DNA from: Tubulanus polymorphus
Lineage: Eukaryota; Nemertea; Palaeonemertea; Tubulaniformes; Tubulanidae
Direction of reading: 5' to 3'
Assembly (NCBI RefSeq): GCF_964204645.1
Contig: NC_134036.1
Coordinates: forward strand, 11,332,704-11,396,703
Length of the DNA: 64,000 nt
Made by a program: the position numbers and the translations under genes. The notes below the pieces were generated by a model. The model was given only the letters and a program-made list of their open reading frames with translations. It ran no database searches and was not told the DNA's origin. This document shows, in pieces, positions 12,300 through 23,249 of the stretch; the first letter of the stretch is position 1; each line of letters starts with the position of its first letter.

Positions 12300-13784
12300 T
12301 GATTAGTAGATTTCAACGTATAATCTATTTCTGTTGGCATTATTAATTTTCAAAAATGTTTATTATCACATAATTCTTTATGTTTTATGCATTCTCAGTC
12401 ATAAATTTAGACAAACATTTTCTACATAGATATATAATTATAACATAAAATTTTATGATGACTGTTGAAATAACTTTCTGTTCTAAAGAATAAATCTATT
12501 TGTTTTAACCACATATAATGTTCATTTTCATCTTTTTGTAATATAATAAATCTATAACATTTTCATCATCATAATATTCTGTTAAATTTAAAGCTTTTAA
12601 TGTATAATCTTTAATATTTTCACCTTTTGTCTTTGGTAATTGCATTAATTCGAATACATTTATTTCTAAATTATTAACTTTTTCTATTCTAGGAATCATT
12701 TTTATAGTTACTGGATATTGATCAATGTTATATACTGTTTCGTATCTCCGATAATCTGTTACTCTAAAAGTATGCGTAATATCTTCTGTTGGGTGTACAA
12801 CTAATAATTGACCATAGAAAACGTTTATTATCTTCATTTTGAACATTTATTACTGCTTTTGTTGTACGGTAAATGGTAATTTGATATAAGATGATGCTTT
12901 AACATCCTTTTCTCTCGAAAATTTTGAATCATTTTTAATCATTGTATTACTTTTAGATGCTTTATTCCTTTTAGTATTATAAATATTTAAATCTAAAAAT
13001 ATAATTTCATTCAATGTTAAACCAGAACCCTCAAAATATCTTTCTTCAATATGACGTTCAAATTCATTAAAATTCATTTTTTTTCTAATTTCTCTTTTAT
13101 TTGTGTTTCCGAAATTTTTTCTTCAGAATATGTTTGAATATTATACTCCATTTTTTCTTCTGATTTTATAAAACTTACTTTTCCAGAAATACTAATTTTT
13201 GGATATTCAACATCTGTAACAAAGTCCATTATTTTTCCTTTATTTCAATATATTTTCTATAATCTTCTATTGTTGTACCTTTAAAAAATCTAAATATAAT
13301 AGCTGCAGGACCAAATTTACTACGTTATGTTTCTAAAATTTCAATTTTATCTTTTATTTCTAGTGAATGGATATAATTCCTAACATTTTCCATATAAGGT
13401 TTATTTTAAAAAGATTTAGTTTTTTTTTTTGAAGCTGGTTTTTTTACAGGTTGAGGTTTATCATCAAAATATTCTGTTCCTAAAATATTTTTATTTAAAT
13501 TGTGTTAATGTTTTTGTGATTCGAGATGTCTTTCATAATTCCTTTTTGCTATAACTTCATTACAAACATTACATTTGATTTTATCTTTTTTCATATTTTC
13601 TAATTGTTCTTTTCTTTCATTTGAATTTTCTGGTGTTTCAAAATCTATAACATTTTTTTATGATATGCAGTTTTTTCATGATGAGATTTATTAGATTCAT
13701 CGATGTACTTTTTTACAATATGGACAATAATATTGATTTTTGTTAACATCAATTTTTTTCTGTCTGGTACGCACAGTCTCCCAT
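12300..13784 (-). pseudogene. Polinton PolB copy A, amino-terminal zinc-finger and TP-like region
   Basis: The ATG at 13784 corresponds exactly to the start of copy B at 46504. Downstream it reads NKNQYYCPYCKK and further C2H2-like fingers, then NEFERHIEERYFEGSGLTLN (13077-12850), then a block with FRVTDYRRYETVYNIDQYPV and INVFELMQLPKTKGENIKDY (12846-12505), all matching copy B. Several frameshifts and stops. In Polintons the polymerase is protein-primed; this amino-terminal extension precedes the exonuclease. Confidence 0.8.
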
Positions 13785-14157
13785 TTATAAGGGAAAAAAT
13801 TACTAGTGGTGATGAGTGATTTGTCGTACTCTCGTACTCTGGTATGAAAACGCTTTTTTTCCAATTTCTGCTGCTTCTTGCCAAAAGTTGAGTGGGAAAT
13901 CAGACTTAAAGGAATGTCACTTCTTTCTGCACAAGGTCCGCGGTCTTGAGGGAGCAGAGTTCTATTCGAGATCTCGATTTCCATACATAATAAGTTAGTG
14001 TTATTTTTCAGTAAATTGTCAAGGTTTTCATATGATGTAAGAATTGCTGAGGCGGGCCACCAAAATCATGTGCTTTTGGCCCCCCGCAATTCATCCAAAC
14101 TTACTTAAATTCGAAGTGAGCTCTCAGATGTGTCATGTTCAAATTTTAAATACTCGA

Positions 14158-14345
14158 GAAATTGAAATAGGAGAATGTTGATTTTTGTTCGGTATTTCAA
14201 GAACTTAGGTGTTTAGTTTATCATAAGCAATTGGGCCCGAGTCCCACTATGACCGTTTTCGTGCAGCATACGAAAAAGTGCCGGCCAAATTCGGGTGGTT
14301 TGAGGAGTATTACCTGGGCGGATACGGGCGGCTTGAGTGCTAACG
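14158..14345 (+). repeat. tRNA-derived SINE-like repeat, copy 2
   Basis: Diverged copy of the repeat at 5038-5200: shared AAATTGAAATAGGAG start, a degenerate B box (GGGCCCGAGTCCC) and the CGTTTTCGTGCAGCATACGA segment. Followed at 14371-14417 by three copies of the 14-mer TTCTAAGAATTCAT. Confidence 0.6.
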
Positions 14346-14370
14346 GGTTTATAATATTTTCAGTCAGATT

Positions 14371-14417
14371 TCTAAGAATTCATTTTCTAAGAATTCATTT
14401 TCTAAGAATTCATTTTC
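14371..14417. repeat. Three tandem copies of a 14-bp unit
   Basis: TTCTAAGAATTCATT repeated three times. Simple local expansion next to the SINE. Confidence 0.9.
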
Positions 14418-14527
14418 ATTTGATGCGAACAATAAATTGTGTGCGTAAATGAATGTACGTCATGGCTTGCACGTAGCGTCAGTCTATTGATTCAATCAGT
14501 CCACACACCTCTGACACTTAATCGAAT

Positions 14528-14725
14528 CATGAATTCAACTCAAATGCAGTTTAACAGTTACATCGCTATAATGCGTGTAGTGAACAGATCTGGAGCATAC
14601 CGAACTGAGTTAATTCTCGTGAATCATGAATTCAACTAAGATTCGAATTGGTCGAACGTATAACAGTTACATCGTTCTAATGTCGGTGGAGAACAGGTCT
14701 GGAACTTACCGTACTGTGTCGTTGG
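14528..14725 (+). repeat. Diverged ~101-bp tandem duplication over the GPCR start
   Basis: The segments beginning ATGAATTCAACT at 14528 and 14626 align through AACAGTTACATCG and GAACAG(A/G)TCTGGA. The second contains the GPCR start and glycosylation-site codons. The first copy is in another frame relative to the receptor and ends in a stop. Confidence 0.8.
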
Positions 14726-15573
14726 TCATTCTGCCTATCGTGTTTCTGTTTGGAGTCTTTGGAAATTCAGCTACTTTTCTTATAATGACAAGTCGCAAAT
14801 TCCGCAGTTTATCTTACGCTAACTATCTTGTCATTTTGTCAGTCTGTGATTTATTGTACTGCATAGATTTTACAATGATGCCTGTTTTACAGTTTGTTTT
14901 ATTGAATCTAAACACCAATCCCATATTCATCATGAATTCACTGATCAGTTGTAAGATATATGAAATGTGGATGGCAGTTGCGACTGCTAGCAGTTCATGG
15001 TTATTGGTAGCTGTATCTGTAGAACGTGCGGCAGTTGTTCTCTTTCCGTTCACTTCTCGTTTGATATGTTCACCTAGATTTGCTAGATTTACTATATTGA
15101 TAATTAATACAGTGAGTGCACTGGTTCAACTTCCCGTTGTTTTGTCCATACATTTTGACGACCAGTTTTTCGGATGTTACTATAGATTAATTGAACAAAT
15201 GAAATTTCTTACTCCACTTGGTGTCTACGTTTTCGTTTCTCCATTATCGTTTATTCTAATATCAAATTCTATTATAATAGTTCAGTTATTCAGAGGTTCA
15301 AAAATGGTTTCGTCTGTTCAGAAAAATACAAAATCAAAACGTACAACAATAATGCTTGTAACAGTTTCACTCGCATTTGCAATATTCACACTTCCAACCA
15401 CTGTTGTTGCATTTTTACCAATCCTTACGGAACAGAAAGAATTTCTATATGGCATTTTTACACAATTTCTTATGTGTAACTATGTGGTAAATTTCTACAT
15501 ATATCTTTTGCTGGGACGAGAAATTCGAGAATATTTCTGTATGAAAATCCGCTGTAGAAAGTCAATCAAATAA
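14626..15573 (+). CDS. Intronless class A (rhodopsin-like) GPCR, probably peptide receptor
   Basis: Complete 315-residue frame. The extracellular amino end has N-x-S/T sites (NST, NRS). Seven hydrophobic segments: TM1 with GVFGNSATFLIM (conserved N), TM2 with LSVCDLLY (conserved D), Cys at the top of TM3 (SCKIYEMW) paired with ECL2 Cys (FFGCYYR), and VERAAVVLFP in place of the DRY motif. TM6 is FTLPTTVVAF and TM7 is VVNFYIYLLLG in place of NPxxY, followed by a short basic tail. The short third loop and VERxxVVLFP pattern resemble the FMRFamide/myosuppressin-like invertebrate receptor group; the ligand is unknown. The frame is intact. The start at 14626 is preferred because the upstream ATG at 14528 runs into a stop. 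Confidence 0.85.
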   Translation: MNSTKIRIGRTYNSYIVLMSVENRSGTYRTVSLVILPIVFLFGVFGNSATFLIMTSRKFRSLSYANYLVILSVCDLLYCIDFTMMPVLQFVLLNLNTNPIFIMNSLISCKIYEMWMAVATASSSWLLVAVSVERAAVVLFPFTSRLICSPRFARFTILIINTVSALVQLPVVLSIHFDDQFFGCYYRLIEQMKFLTPLGVYVFVSPLSFILISNSIIIVQLFRGSKMVSSVQKNTKSKRTTIMLVTVSLAFAIFTLPTTVVAFLPILTEQKEFLYGIFTQFLMCNYVVNFYIYLLLGREIREYFCMKIRCRKSIK

Positions 15574-15924
15574 CAGCCGATTTCAAATTTAATTCGTTTT
15601 GATTCACTTAACATCTTTTATAAGTAGAACATGGTTATAAGTGTTAAATGGTTACTGTGAACCGTAGCCTTTCAATCATTAAATCTACGTTCCTTCCCCC
15701 ATATCCCCTAACCAACATAGTCATAGCATTTGAAACCTTAGTGTAGTCTGGTAACAGTGTGATATTCAGCTAATGAAATTCGTTTGTTGATCTATACAGC
15801 TGCAAAGATATAATAAAACAGTTTGAACAATCGAAATTTTCTTTCCACATATCGTTGAATCTTAACATTTTCGTTGCTCATTTTACTACACAACACAAAT
15901 ACAGTAGCTGATCATAGCTTTATT

Positions 15925-16027
15925 GTAACTGGGACGAGAAATTCGTAAATATTTCTAGTATGAAAAATATTTCTAATGCGAGTATTATAGTATGAAAATC
16001 CGCTGTAGAAATTGAGTCATGTAATCA
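15925..16027 (+). pseudogene. Fragment copy of the GPCR carboxy-terminal end
   Basis: CTGGGACGAGAAATTCGTAA and ATGAAAATCCGCTGTAGAAA repeat the sequence at 15511-15570 of the receptor. A small internal duplication (AGTATGAAAA, twice) separates the two blocks. A relic of a local tandem duplication of the receptor. Confidence 0.75.
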
Positions 16028-16460
16028 ATCATTCATCATTGCTTCCAAGTTTGATTCACTTCATTTCATTTCATTTCACTTTTATTGTTCCACAAAAACG
16101 TGTTTTGCACAGAACATTCATACATTTAATTTTAACAGTACAAAGCATTGTACAGCGAAGCAAATAGTTGACAAGTTTACGTAAAGAGACACATATACAT
16201 GTACGCTGGGTAAATATTATGGGACCTCATTTACGCACCCCCAACTAATTTACAAAAGTTACTGAGCTTTACCGCCAGTTTGTGCGTATTGAAAAGTCCC
16301 CCTGGTTTTCTATTGTCTGTACCCCCCAATAGTGACGCGAGAAAAGGCGCGCTCTTTCATTCGCATACAGGGCATTCTAAAATGGAATGCCTTTCATCCC
16401 CCAGGGTTCGGGTGTTACACTTCATACACTTCGTGACGGGAATTAAGAGATTTAGTTGTA
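16028..16460. other. Non-coding
   Basis: Contains an ATTTC simple repeat (about 16060-16080). No gene supported. Confidence 0.5.
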
Positions 16461-16841
16461 CTACACACTGCCGTTGCAGGAAAGTAAAAAATCACTATCG
16501 AATTCGGTATAATATTCGTTGTCACTTGTAACGGCGATATACTGAGGTAAACCAAAAATTTGAGTCGTATTAGCACCAATGGCATTCGACGGTACAGGTA
16601 ATGTATCAATATGATAAACATCCATAAAACCATTCAAACTATGGATGGGAATGGTGATAGTTATATATAAATACTTTTCCGTCTGCGTGAACGTGATATC
16701 CCGCATTTGATAATAAAAACTAGGCTGACTATGCGTAACCTTAAAACTAGGATAATAATCGCTGAGAATATCCTGTACATTATTAATTACTTTATTGATC
16801 TGTTCAGGACCCACGAGAGAAATAGGCAAAAAGCCATCCAA
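16461..16841 (-). pseudogene. Retroelement/viral envelope (F-protein-like) fragment
   Basis: A 126-residue open frame with a dense aromatic/hydrophobic pattern: TFTQTEKYLYITITIPIHS, then YHIDTLPVP, then FGLPQYIAVTSDNEYY. The order 'LYI-x-IPI ... Y-x-(I/L)-x-x-LPVP ... P-x-(Y)-(I/L)-A-V-(S/T)-x-D-x-x-YY' matches the post-fusion-peptide region of envelope proteins carried by gypsy/errantivirus-like and BEL-like retroelements (baculovirus F homologues). The fusion peptide, carboxy-terminal membrane anchor, LTRs and pol are not seen. An isolated fragment; it may come from another envelope-carrying element. Confidence 0.5.
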
Positions 16842-18375
16842 TAATAACTGAGTTGCCTGTAGAAAATTCTCCGACTGGCCAACTACTACCCCAAAACGGT
16901 ATTGTATATATAAACGGGCTAACGACGCTCACAAACTACTCAACTTCAGTCACTTACTATTTCGTTATTTCTCATCCAATTTCTATAATCCAGGCATGAT
17001 AGCTAATAGCTAAAAGCTAATCCCGTTAACTTACAATGAATAGTTCGTGATTTATATGTCTTTGAACGCGAAATTCGGACCGAAATCGCCTGGACCGAAA
17101 ATGCTATGACGCCGGTTTTCGTCGATTTCGAAATTTCAAACGTTGAGTTCGACGCGAAATCCTCCACCGATTTTGATGATCGAGGGCTTCAAATGCGTAC
17201 AACATTCTGTATTTTCTGAATATCGCGTTTGTTTCGTTAATCCGTCCGATCTTATAACTATGCATACGAGAATTTTCCGATTTTACGTCAATTCACGAAC
17301 TCCACGCGCGAGCTCAATGATGGCGACTGTCATCTCCCACAATGCTTAGCACAAAGCGATACTGTGGTGAATTTTATTTCGTTTTATTTTTATTTTTTCA
17401 CAGATTATTCAAACTTATAACTGTATCATGTTTATTTCTATTTGAATATGTACATTCCGTAATTCAGCTAATACAATAAAATTGTGCACAATGAAAAAGA
17501 CATGATTTTAAATACATGACTTAGTGTTGCTTGTTGCTTATTGGTCAAAAGTTTGATGACGTCACAGTGCGGTTAGTTTGAAAAATCTGAAAATTGAATA
17601 GAAGTCACTGGAGCATGAAGCATAAAGCAAAATGTCACTTTCTAAGCACATCGGAATTGTTTCATGGTAATTAATTAGATTCGCAATAGGCTCATATTAA
17701 AGTAGGCCTACTAAATAAAAAGTTTTATTCTTAATATTTCGGATAGACCCTATTTTGATATATTTCTAGGATTTCACGCCCTTGATGCCCTAGCTTGAGG
17801 CTACATTAAATTTATAAATCTAATATCTAAAAAAACCAAAAACTTTTGAAAAAAGACCTGCCATTTTAGGATTTTTAAGGCCATCTATGCTTGATTTTAT
17901 GATCACTTGAAAATAATTAAGTTTGTAGGCAAAACCGAAGGCTAGTGTTTTATCAGGCCCAATTTAAAAGTGGCTGATATCATTTCTATACAACATAAGT
18001 AAAAGAATTTGTTTTGGCAATCCTGCAATAGCCTACATCATTCCAGTACTGGTACCCAAATTGTCTATAGGCCTACCCAATGAAATACAAATAGGTCTTA
18101 AAATTGCCTGCTTGTGCAGTGCTGAGGTATATTTTTAGATGAAGTACAATTTTTCGGTAGCAATATTGTGCTATACGAACCATCGAAGAACATGAATCGC
18201 CTCTCTTCTTCCAATGAAAAAGATATTATCATTATAATGAAACAAATATTCCAAACTGCATCAGGTATGTAATCTAATATTACAGTTACTCGACTAAAAT
18301 TAATCTTAATCACCTTAATTGGCATGCATGATATTTTATCAACTGATGAAATGAAAATATTAATACAAGAAACAA
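16842..18375. other. Non-coding
   Basis: No supportable gene. AT-rich with scattered short open frames only. Confidence 0.5.
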
Positions 18376-19930
18376 TTGAAAGCTCTCAACAAGCCAGATC
18401 AAAAATACCACAGATTGGACAAATCCTTTTTGCGGCAATGTCTATCAATATGGTCACTTAGTCCGAAGGTATACGAAGATCTAAGGTCAAGTGGGTTTTT
18501 AAAACTTCCTTCGAAACAACTATTAAAACTGTGCAAAAGTTCCGTCCCGCAAGAACCAGGCGTCAATTCAGATAAAATGCAATGGATGGTAGAAGAGGCA
18601 AAACGGATGAAAATACCTGGACATGGATACGAGGGTGGAATCGTTATCGATGTCAATTGAAGAAACCATACAGACAGTTAATGATGGCTACTGTTTGAAA
18701 CTTGTTGGTTTTGTTGACATGGGCGACGAATGTCAAAATCTGAAAAGAATAAAGGAGAAAACCATCGAGAGAGAAACTGCAAAGTACGTACTTCAAGTTG
18801 AATTTTTGGGGTTTTCTTGATTTCGATTTCCCATTTGCCACTATCCAACCAACCAAGCAAGTGCTACTGATTTATACGTGCTACTTTGGGATATCGTCAG
18901 TGAGCTGCGAATGTATGGCTTCAAGGTTTTGTATTGTAGTCTAGATGGGGACATCACAAACCGACAATTCATGAAACTTCACTTTAAAGGCGATCCGGCA
19001 ATAGATGACTTTCATATAAGAAATCCAATTACACAAACGGAGGATATCTTCCTTATAATGGATACAAAGCACAATCTAAAGAAGATACGAAACAGTGTTT
19101 ATTCGAGTGGAATTGAAAAACCTAGACATTTAAAATTTCAAGAGTACTATATTACTTGGAATATGTGGGAAGAAGTTTACGAGTGGGATCGGCGGAACCC
19201 AGTACAAGTTCACTACAATTTGTCAAGTGAGCTCATCTACTTAGACTCGGCAACCAAAATGAGGAATCACTTAGTGGAAGAAAATCTTGACATGGATATG
19301 TTGCAGCTTTTTATTTCATATCGGGTAAGATAATTCAGCTTAATATAGCCAAATAGCATTCAATATTTTGCTAATGACAACATTCATAAGATAAATGAGT
19401 TTTCACTTTTCAAATTGCAGGAAAGTCTTGGACAAAGCGGAAAAAACTGAACGGATTTATTGAGCTTTTACAACAGTTGTCATTACTAGTTAACATATTT
19501 CGCGATCAAAGAATACTACATGAACTATCGGATAATCGTAATGAGCAACTGAATCATATATTAGCTTGGTTGGTTCAAAGACTGGGAACACAGCGTTTTT
19601 GAATTGACGGATCTATCGGACGTAAAAAAGAGTAAAATTTTGCTAACTAAAGATGTCGTCAAGATCTTTATTCTTCAACCCAAGGCTTTCTAGCATTGTG
19701 CAAAGAAAGGTAAATAAATAAGAAACTTAAATAATTGTTCTGATTCTGAAATAATTATGATTGATATAAATCGTTAACAATTTTTCAGATTTAAGAAAAC
19801 ATCTGACATCAATATAAACCCGAGTCGGCTTAACAGCGATTCAGTAGAAAATCATTTTTGTCAGCAACGAGGAATCAACCATGGAAACAAGACCAATCCA
19901 ACATGTTTTGATTATCCGAAGGCCGAAAAC
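18376..19930 (+). pseudogene. P-element/THAP9-type transposase, broken, multi-exon
   Basis: Visible blocks in order: LSPKVYEDLRSSGFLKLPSK (18376-18660), GYCLKLVGFVDMGDE in a shifted frame (18650-18740), then VLYCSLDGDITNRQFMKLHF and FLIMDTKHNLKKIRNSVYSS (18878-19333). These match the RNase H-like core of P-element and THAP9 transposases; the aspartates in DMGDE, SLDGD and IMDTKH are at expected catalytic or near-catalytic places. A likely intron (GTAAGA at 19325, TTGCAG near 19421) leads to an exon with LLQQLSLLVNIFRD. Another (GTAAAT near 19711, TTTCAG near 19788) leads to PSRLNSDSVENHFCQQRG, the conserved carboxy-terminal segment. At least two frameshifts between 18.6 and 18.88 kb. The amino-terminal THAP finger is not visible and no terminal repeats were found. 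Confidence 0.75.
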
Positions 19931-20344
19931 ACGATCATATTATCTGAACACATTTTTCCAAGAAGTCAAATCCAGCTGTGAATCATTACAAATCTCAGCC
20001 ATTCGCATTTTATTCCTCAAAACCTTAAAGGAAAAGAAAGGCATTGGATGATTTGACGAATAAATTACCAGGTACGTTAGACCACAGGACAGAATCCAGT
20101 TCCTCAGTTGCGAATTTAGATTTGACTCAGAAAATCAGAAATTTAAACATCGAAAATAATTGGAATTCATCAAAAATGAACTAAATTTAACTCATTGAAA
20201 AATGAACTCATTTTAACTTAAGAGTATTAATCAATTATTCTTTTCCTCCACATTTAGTTTGTGTGGCAAACATGTGATTCAGATTTCAAACGATAGGGGG
20301 CAGCACAAGCTTAATGAATTATATGACATCAAATCTATGAAACT

Positions 20345-20875
20345 ATGTCTTTTTCATACAACTTTAGAACAACTATTACAAATAAATTCTTTGTCTTCAT
20401 TCTCCTGCAAATACTCCCATTCATCATCATCAAAAATGTCCGCACGGAGACGATGGAGCCATCTTTTATGTACATTGCACTGAATTCACTGTTCATCATC
20501 ACGATAAACTTGTTGGCAATCACGACAAGTGTTCTCATTGCTTCTCGTTCTCTTTCTACGATTTGACGAAGGAACAGCAACGCTAGTAAACGCATCAGGT
20601 GTTCTCATACTATCGGCGCGATTTATCGAATCCTTCAGTTTCTCGCGAATGTTGTCTCTAGCGAGAAATTTGCAATTATACGCACGAAAAAGTGTTTGAA
20701 GCTCATCTTTTGAAAACTTTGGCAAATTATGTGATGTACATAGCTCTTTCATCCATTTATGCGATTCCTGTTTTCCTACGCTTGAGTCATCAATTATTGA
20801 CTGATATGAAAACTTTTTTCTATTTTCTGTTGAGAAGACTTCGATCCAATTAAAACATTCTTCCTATGTGCAATC
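20345..20875 (-). pseudogene. PHD-finger protein fragment (SAP-like + PHD)
   Basis: The minus-strand frame opens near 20870 and holds a KELCTSHNLPKFSKDELQTL segment resembling a SAP helix-turn-helix, then a basic linker. The PHD finger follows: CRDCQQVYRDDEQ, a stop, then IQCNVHKRWLHRLRADIF and FICNSC. The spacing C-x2-C ... IQC-x2-H-x-x-W-x-H ... C-x2-C is PHD-like, with one position altered. Such fingers occur in host chromatin proteins and in ORF1 of some non-LTR retrotransposons. There is no ATG in frame at the front, so the 5' part is missing. Confidence 0.55.
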
Positions 20876-21004
20876 CCTTTTTTCTTTTTCTCCTCATTCA
20901 GGGAGTCTAATCCTAACTGCTTTGTTGCCATTCGTGAATAGAAGTAGTTAGGGTATGTCACTATGGGGCCACAATGGAGGGAGGAGGAGGAGTGAGGAAG
21001 GACA

Positions 21005-21128
21005 TTCTTAAGATGTTTGTCTTAAGACGTTTGTCTTAAAAAATTTTTCTTGAGATTTTTTTCTTAAGATTTTTTCCTCAAGATATTTTTCTTAAGATTT
21101 TTTTTTCTTAAGATTTTTTTTTCTTTAG
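21005..21128. repeat. Tandem TCTTAAGATTTTTT-type repeat
   Basis: About eight imperfect copies of a 13-15 bp unit, TTCTTAAGATTTTTT, increasingly T-rich towards the right. Non-coding. Confidence 0.85.
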
Positions 21129-21367
21129 GGGGCAGTAAAATTCAAATCATTGGCTATGTAAATTCCAAATCAATTTAGTGGTCTGATTAATTCCCTAGAT
21201 GGCGTCATTATTACGCGATCCTATGCGTATGTGGAGGGGAGAGGGAAGTGAAGTTGAATCCTAGATGGCGCTTTCTTTTCCAGAAATCCTGAGTACGAGT
21301 GAAACGAAGAAACCACAAAAAAACAGTATAAAACAATAAGAAAAAAACGTTTATTGACCGTTATAAT

Positions 21368-21916
21368 TCACAATTTAAACACGATTTCACTCCAAATTCC
21401 TTCGCGCACGAAATATGAATATAAGTACCGCAGCAGTCTGTCTTTTGTCATTTCCAAACATACCGAACACGTATTCATTTTACAATTGGTTGTACAAGTA
21501 AAACAAAAGTTTTCTTCGTATCCGTCATACGTTCCGACGTCTCTTAAACATGACCAACATATAGTTTTATCACAACAATGAAGCAAATCTTCTCGCGCGT
21601 GACAGCGATAACAGTCTTTTTTCGCTAAACGTTTGATAATCCTAAAATGCACCACACAATCCTCGATAGGGCATTCGAAATTATGTTGAACGCTTAACCA
21701 CCGCGCATTCACTAACCAGCAATCTTGACAAATCGGTGTCTTGCAACACGTCGTTACTTGAAAACTACCGTATGTAATTGACGTATTACAATATTTGCAT
21801 ATTGTTGATCCGGTAGACCAGTCGATATCTTCAAAGTCGATATGTTCCGTGGTAACTGATCCTTTGCGGAAAATATTTTCAACGGTGAAAAATTTGGCAG
21901 ACATTTTGTACATCAC
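21368..21916 (-). CDS. Cysteine-rich zinc-binding protein, RING/treble-clef-like (copy 1)
   Basis: Intact 182-residue frame. It has about 22 cysteines in CxxC pairs: CKYC, CCKTPICQDCW, FECPIEDC, CYRC, CCDKTICWSC, CFTC, CSVC. The order and the NFECPIED signature are shared with the protein at 25699-26343, making the two paralogues. The repeated C-x2-C / C-x-x-x-I-C-x2-C pattern suggests two or three treble-clef zinc sites, as in RING or TRIAD proteins, but no standard RING spacing fits throughout. AATAAA (minus strand) at 21350-21355 lies just after the stop. A YY1-like AAGATGGCGTC lies about 120 bp upstream (22037-22047). Function unknown. Confidence 0.65.
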   Translation of the reverse strand: MMYKMSAKFFTVENIFRKGSVTTEHIDFEDIDWSTGSTICKYCNTSITYGSFQVTTCCKTPICQDCWLVNARWLSVQHNFECPIEDCVVHFRIIKRLAKKDCYRCHAREDLLHCCDKTICWSCLRDVGTYDGYEENFCFTCTTNCKMNTCSVCLEMTKDRLLRYLYSYFVREGIWSEIVFKL

Positions 21917-21949
21917 GTTTCGCTTATGCGTGTGTAAGCGAGCGAGTGT

Positions 21950-22005
21950 GAGCGAGTGAATGAGCGACTGGTTAAATCGGGTGCGTGCGTGCGTGCGTGT
22001 GTGTG
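21950..22005. repeat. GAGCGA/GTGC/GT simple repeats
   Basis: GAGCGAGTGTGAGCGAGTGA followed by GCGTGCGTGCGTGCGTG and GTGTGTGTG. Microsatellite between the zinc protein and the PC4-like gene. Confidence 0.8.
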
Positions 22006-22544
22006 TGAGGGCGGAGGGAAAGTGGGAGATAATCCCAAGATGGCGTCTTTTAACGGCTATCGTGAAATTATGAACGAGTTTGGGCGAAAAATATTTCGCA
22101 ATAACAAGTGAAACCGTAAATCGTGTTCGGGCAAGTCATTTTCTGACAATAAAAACGCGATGTAAATCCATAAATTAATCATTCTGCTCAAAGACTTTGA
22201 ACAATCAACATCGACCTGTATCAACATACATGATGGATTCGACTAGTGGACAAACTACCTTAGAAATATGTAGTACACCAAAGTCATCTACTCAATCTAC
22301 AAAAAGAAAACGCCCTTCGCACAAACTCGACTTTAGTTTCTACTTAAAAAGAAAAAACTATCTTGTAGCTTAACGTTTCAACTCAATTCTATGAGCCGTT
22401 TTCAAAAAATTCACTATTGATATTGGACAGCCACTTGTCTATGGAAACCAAGTTTCTACTTCTTTTCCGTATTTGAGATAGTAGTTTTTTTATAAAGACA
22501 CATACCGGTATAGAATATTTTATTGTTTTATAAGTTCAATCGTT

Positions 22545-23148
22545 AATGACAACGCAGTCGCGGGCCCGTCGAAAGTTCAACGGAATACCTGGAACAATGA
22601 CCCCGAGCCTCATTATCTAGGATCGCTTGTATATGCCAGTGCTAAAACGTGGAAGGGGGCAAAACGTATAGATTTACGATCTTTCGAATGCTGTGAACGA
22701 AGAAAACAACTGTACCCCACTAAAAACGGTATTGCTTTGGATCTCCAAGAGTGGGTACATATAGATTATTGTAAAGCCGATATCGAACACGAAATTGCGA
22801 TCGTTAAAGAAGACATCGATTACGTGGGTGTGATGACCGTTGGTCGTTCGAACTTTATCAAAATATATAGATCTAGTCACGATCACCGTATTTACGTAGA
22901 TATCCAAAAAATACGATGAGCTTTTCGACGTTAATCCGACTAGATGAGGCGTTAAACTAACATTGGATCAATGGAAAAAATTGAAAGACATTAATTTTAC
23001 AGAAGATATATCCGAACTGGCTAATATTAGACCGTGCTGGTATGATTCGAGTCACTCGAATCAGCAATACAGGTGTCCGTACTGCGCAAAAGACACAAGC
23101 GGGGTTAGAAAAGCACTCGAATACGGGATAATGATAACCCAAGTATAA
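22545..23148 (+). pseudogene. Protein with two PC4-like (ssDNA-binding/coactivator) modules
   Basis: The open frame through 22550-22919 contains RIDLRSFE and LYPTKNGIALDLQEWVHID. This is the PC4/SUB1 signature (beta strand IDLR-x-(F/Y), then (P)TKxGIxLxLxxW). A second module begins with RIYVDIQKIR and, after a frameshift and an in-frame TGA (near 22920-22950), continues with GVKLTLDQWKKLKDI, the same signature again. A carboxy-terminal CPYC follows. PC4-type proteins bind single-stranded DNA and promote transcription or replication; two copies in one chain is unusual. The start is unclear, with no ATG near the open frame. AATAAA at 23208-23213, so normal polyadenylation is expected here, unlike the neighbouring RING genes. 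Confidence 0.65.
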
Positions 23149-23249
23149 TTTCACAGATAATAATTAGATAATATTTATATAAGAGCTTATTAAAATGTTT
23201 AATACATAATAAACTTGCAATGGATATAATATTTTATATCTACTGTCTC

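Larger units (their letters stand above)
6720..13860 (-). mobile_element. Polinton/Maverick copy A, truncated, internally deleted and invaded
   Basis: Minus-strand gene order from the right edge inward is zinc-finger/PolB amino end (13784 to about 12300), PolB exonuclease region (8932 to about 8060), coiled-coil/membrane protein, then major capsid protein truncated at about 6.72 kb. PolB lacks its palm: sequence jumps from the exonuclease region straight into another gene near 8.05 kb. Two unrelated inverted-repeat elements sit inside PolB. The right end near 13.79-13.85 kb (ACTAGTGGTGATGAGTG and a following CTCTCGTACTCT) resembles the end of copy B at 46.53-46.56 kb, so this is probably the terminal inverted repeat. 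No integrase, ATPase or protease is visible in this copy. Confidence 0.85.
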
